DNA of 64,000 nt, taken from the NCBI GenBank assembly GCA_038323375.1, contig JBBQGV010000015.1, positions 1-64,000 of the forward strand, in the 5' to 3' direction. The translations under genes and the position numbers were made by a program. This stretch comes from JABWAJ01 sp038323375 (lineage in GTDB: Bacteria; Bacteroidota; Bacteroidia; Chitinophagales; Saprospiraceae). Every line of letters begins with the position of its first letter. Position 1 is the stretch's first letter. Below the pieces are notes generated by a model. The model made no database searches and had not been told where the DNA came from. It saw only the letters and a program-made list of their open reading frames with translations. This document shows, one piece after another, positions 63,666 through 64,000 of this stretch.

Positions 63666-64000
63666 TTAATTAAAATTTCTGATTGCTACCGAGGCCATAT
63701 TCCCTGAAAACCCGAAGGAGTTGGACAGTGCCAGGTTAATTTTATAGTCAATGGCTTTTCCTTCTACCAACCGAATGTTATCAGGAGTGACAATGGACTC
63801 TTTCACGTTAATGGAAGGGGGGACGAAGTTTTTGTAAACCCCCAAAGTTGTAGCGACAAACTCTACACTGCCCGCTGCCCCCAGCGCATGACCAATCAGT
63901 GATTTGGTAGAGCTGACATACACCGGGTGCCCATCTACCAATTGTTCGATGGCCCTGATCTCCATCTTGTCGTTCGCCAGCGTAGCGGTACCGTGTGCAT
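63666..64000 (-). CDS. Beta-ketoacyl-ACP synthase, C-terminal part (runs off the window)
   Basis: About 111 codons are visible, open to the right edge. The catalytic His motifs are intact: AHGTATLAND and KSLIGHALGAAGSVEF, and the C-terminus NSFGFSGNMASVAIRNFN is standard for FabF-type enzymes. It is the likely active partner of the KS-like protein at 55329-56594. The Cys region lies outside the window. Confidence 0.9.
   Translation of the reverse strand, partial: AHGTATLANDKMEIRAIEQLVDGHPVYVSSTKSLIGHALGAAGSVEFVATTLGVYKNFVPPSINVKESIVTPDNIRLVEGKAIDYKINLALSNSFGFSGNMASVAIRNFN

Noticed and set aside
52820..64000. Plain aryl polyene or flexirubin cluster
   Set aside because: KS/CLF, FabZ, ACP and an LPLAT-like enzyme fit that idea, but the repeated precursor peptides, the arginase-type and M50 enzymes and the recognition-like domains do not. 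It remains the main alternative for the lipid half.
1..64000. tRNA, rRNA or other structured RNA genes
   Set aside because: No cloverleaf-like sequence or rRNA signature words were noticed; a covariance search was not possible.

Overview
The window looks like a chromosome segment of a gliding, type IX secretion (T9SS) positive Bacteroidota. A member of the Saprospiria (Lewinella/Haliscomenobacter-like) is the best guess. The reasons are: many secreted proteins with C-terminal T9SS sorting domains, a PorX-type regulator, GldH, a TonB-dependent receptor, LytS/LytTR signalling, AT-rich leaders without strong Shine-Dalgarno sites, and several families of palindromic intergenic repeats. I saw no rRNA, tRNA, CRISPR array or complete transposase gene. 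The taxon is inference; no marker gene was compared.

Layout. 1-9.4 kb: KDPG aldolase, two T9SS-tail proteins each broken by an in-frame stop, a PLP decarboxylase, an amidase, an ECF sigma factor with a small membrane protein, and a lipoprotein. 8.8-16 kb: a tripartite RND efflux locus (TetR, TolC, adaptor, pump) closed by a clear terminator. 16-23 kb: large T9SS cargo proteins (one frameshifted, one fossil) and a dihaem cytochrome c peroxidase. 23-28 kb: porX, a TlpA-like thioredoxin, grpE, dnaJ and gldH. 28-31.8 kb: two further T9SS cargo genes and an SLC13 permease. 31.8-37 kb: a SNF2 helicase translationally coupled to a 614-residue partner. 37-43 kb: recombination debris (a nagB/SLC13 mosaic, a 179-bp element with inverted ends, helicase and ATPase fragments), a frameshifted TonB-dependent receptor and a broken LytS next to an intact LytTR regulator. 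42.7-47.6 kb: a conflict-type locus made of an FGE/C-type-lectin-fold protein with a variable-looking C-terminus, a Roco GTPase fused to a CHAT protease, and a small winged-helix-like protein, with two repeat arrays inside it. 47.9-52 kb: intact NagB-LmbE, then remnants of an FG-GAP protein, an AAA ATPase that lost its Walker A, and a Gfo/Idh oxidoreductase, with two tiny coupled ORFs.

The most interesting part is 52.8-64 kb, all on the minus strand and running off the right edge. It reads as a peptide-lipid hybrid pathway: beta-ketoacyl synthase, acyl carrier protein, four complete and one leaderless copies of a 46-48-residue precursor peptide, a terminator, then an M50 membrane protease with an N-terminal recognition-like domain, an arginase-family enzyme with an N-terminal recognition-like domain, an LPLAT-type acyltransferase with a C-terminal recognition-like domain, a phosphopantetheinyl transferase, a FabZ-like dehydratase, a catalytically dead KS (chain-length-factor type), an outer-membrane beta-barrel protein and an FMN alpha-hydroxy-acid oxidase. 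The working model is a ribosomal peptide whose conserved core Arg (in AVDTARC) becomes ornithine and is then acylated with a dedicated fatty or polyene acyl chain made on the ACP. The enzyme families are read from motifs; the pathway is inference.

A second theme is gene decay: at least six reading frames are interrupted by single stops or one-base shifts, and several others survive only as internally deleted fossils. Sequencing error cannot be excluded for the single-base cases, but the deletion-fusions are real structural rearrangements if the assembly is right.
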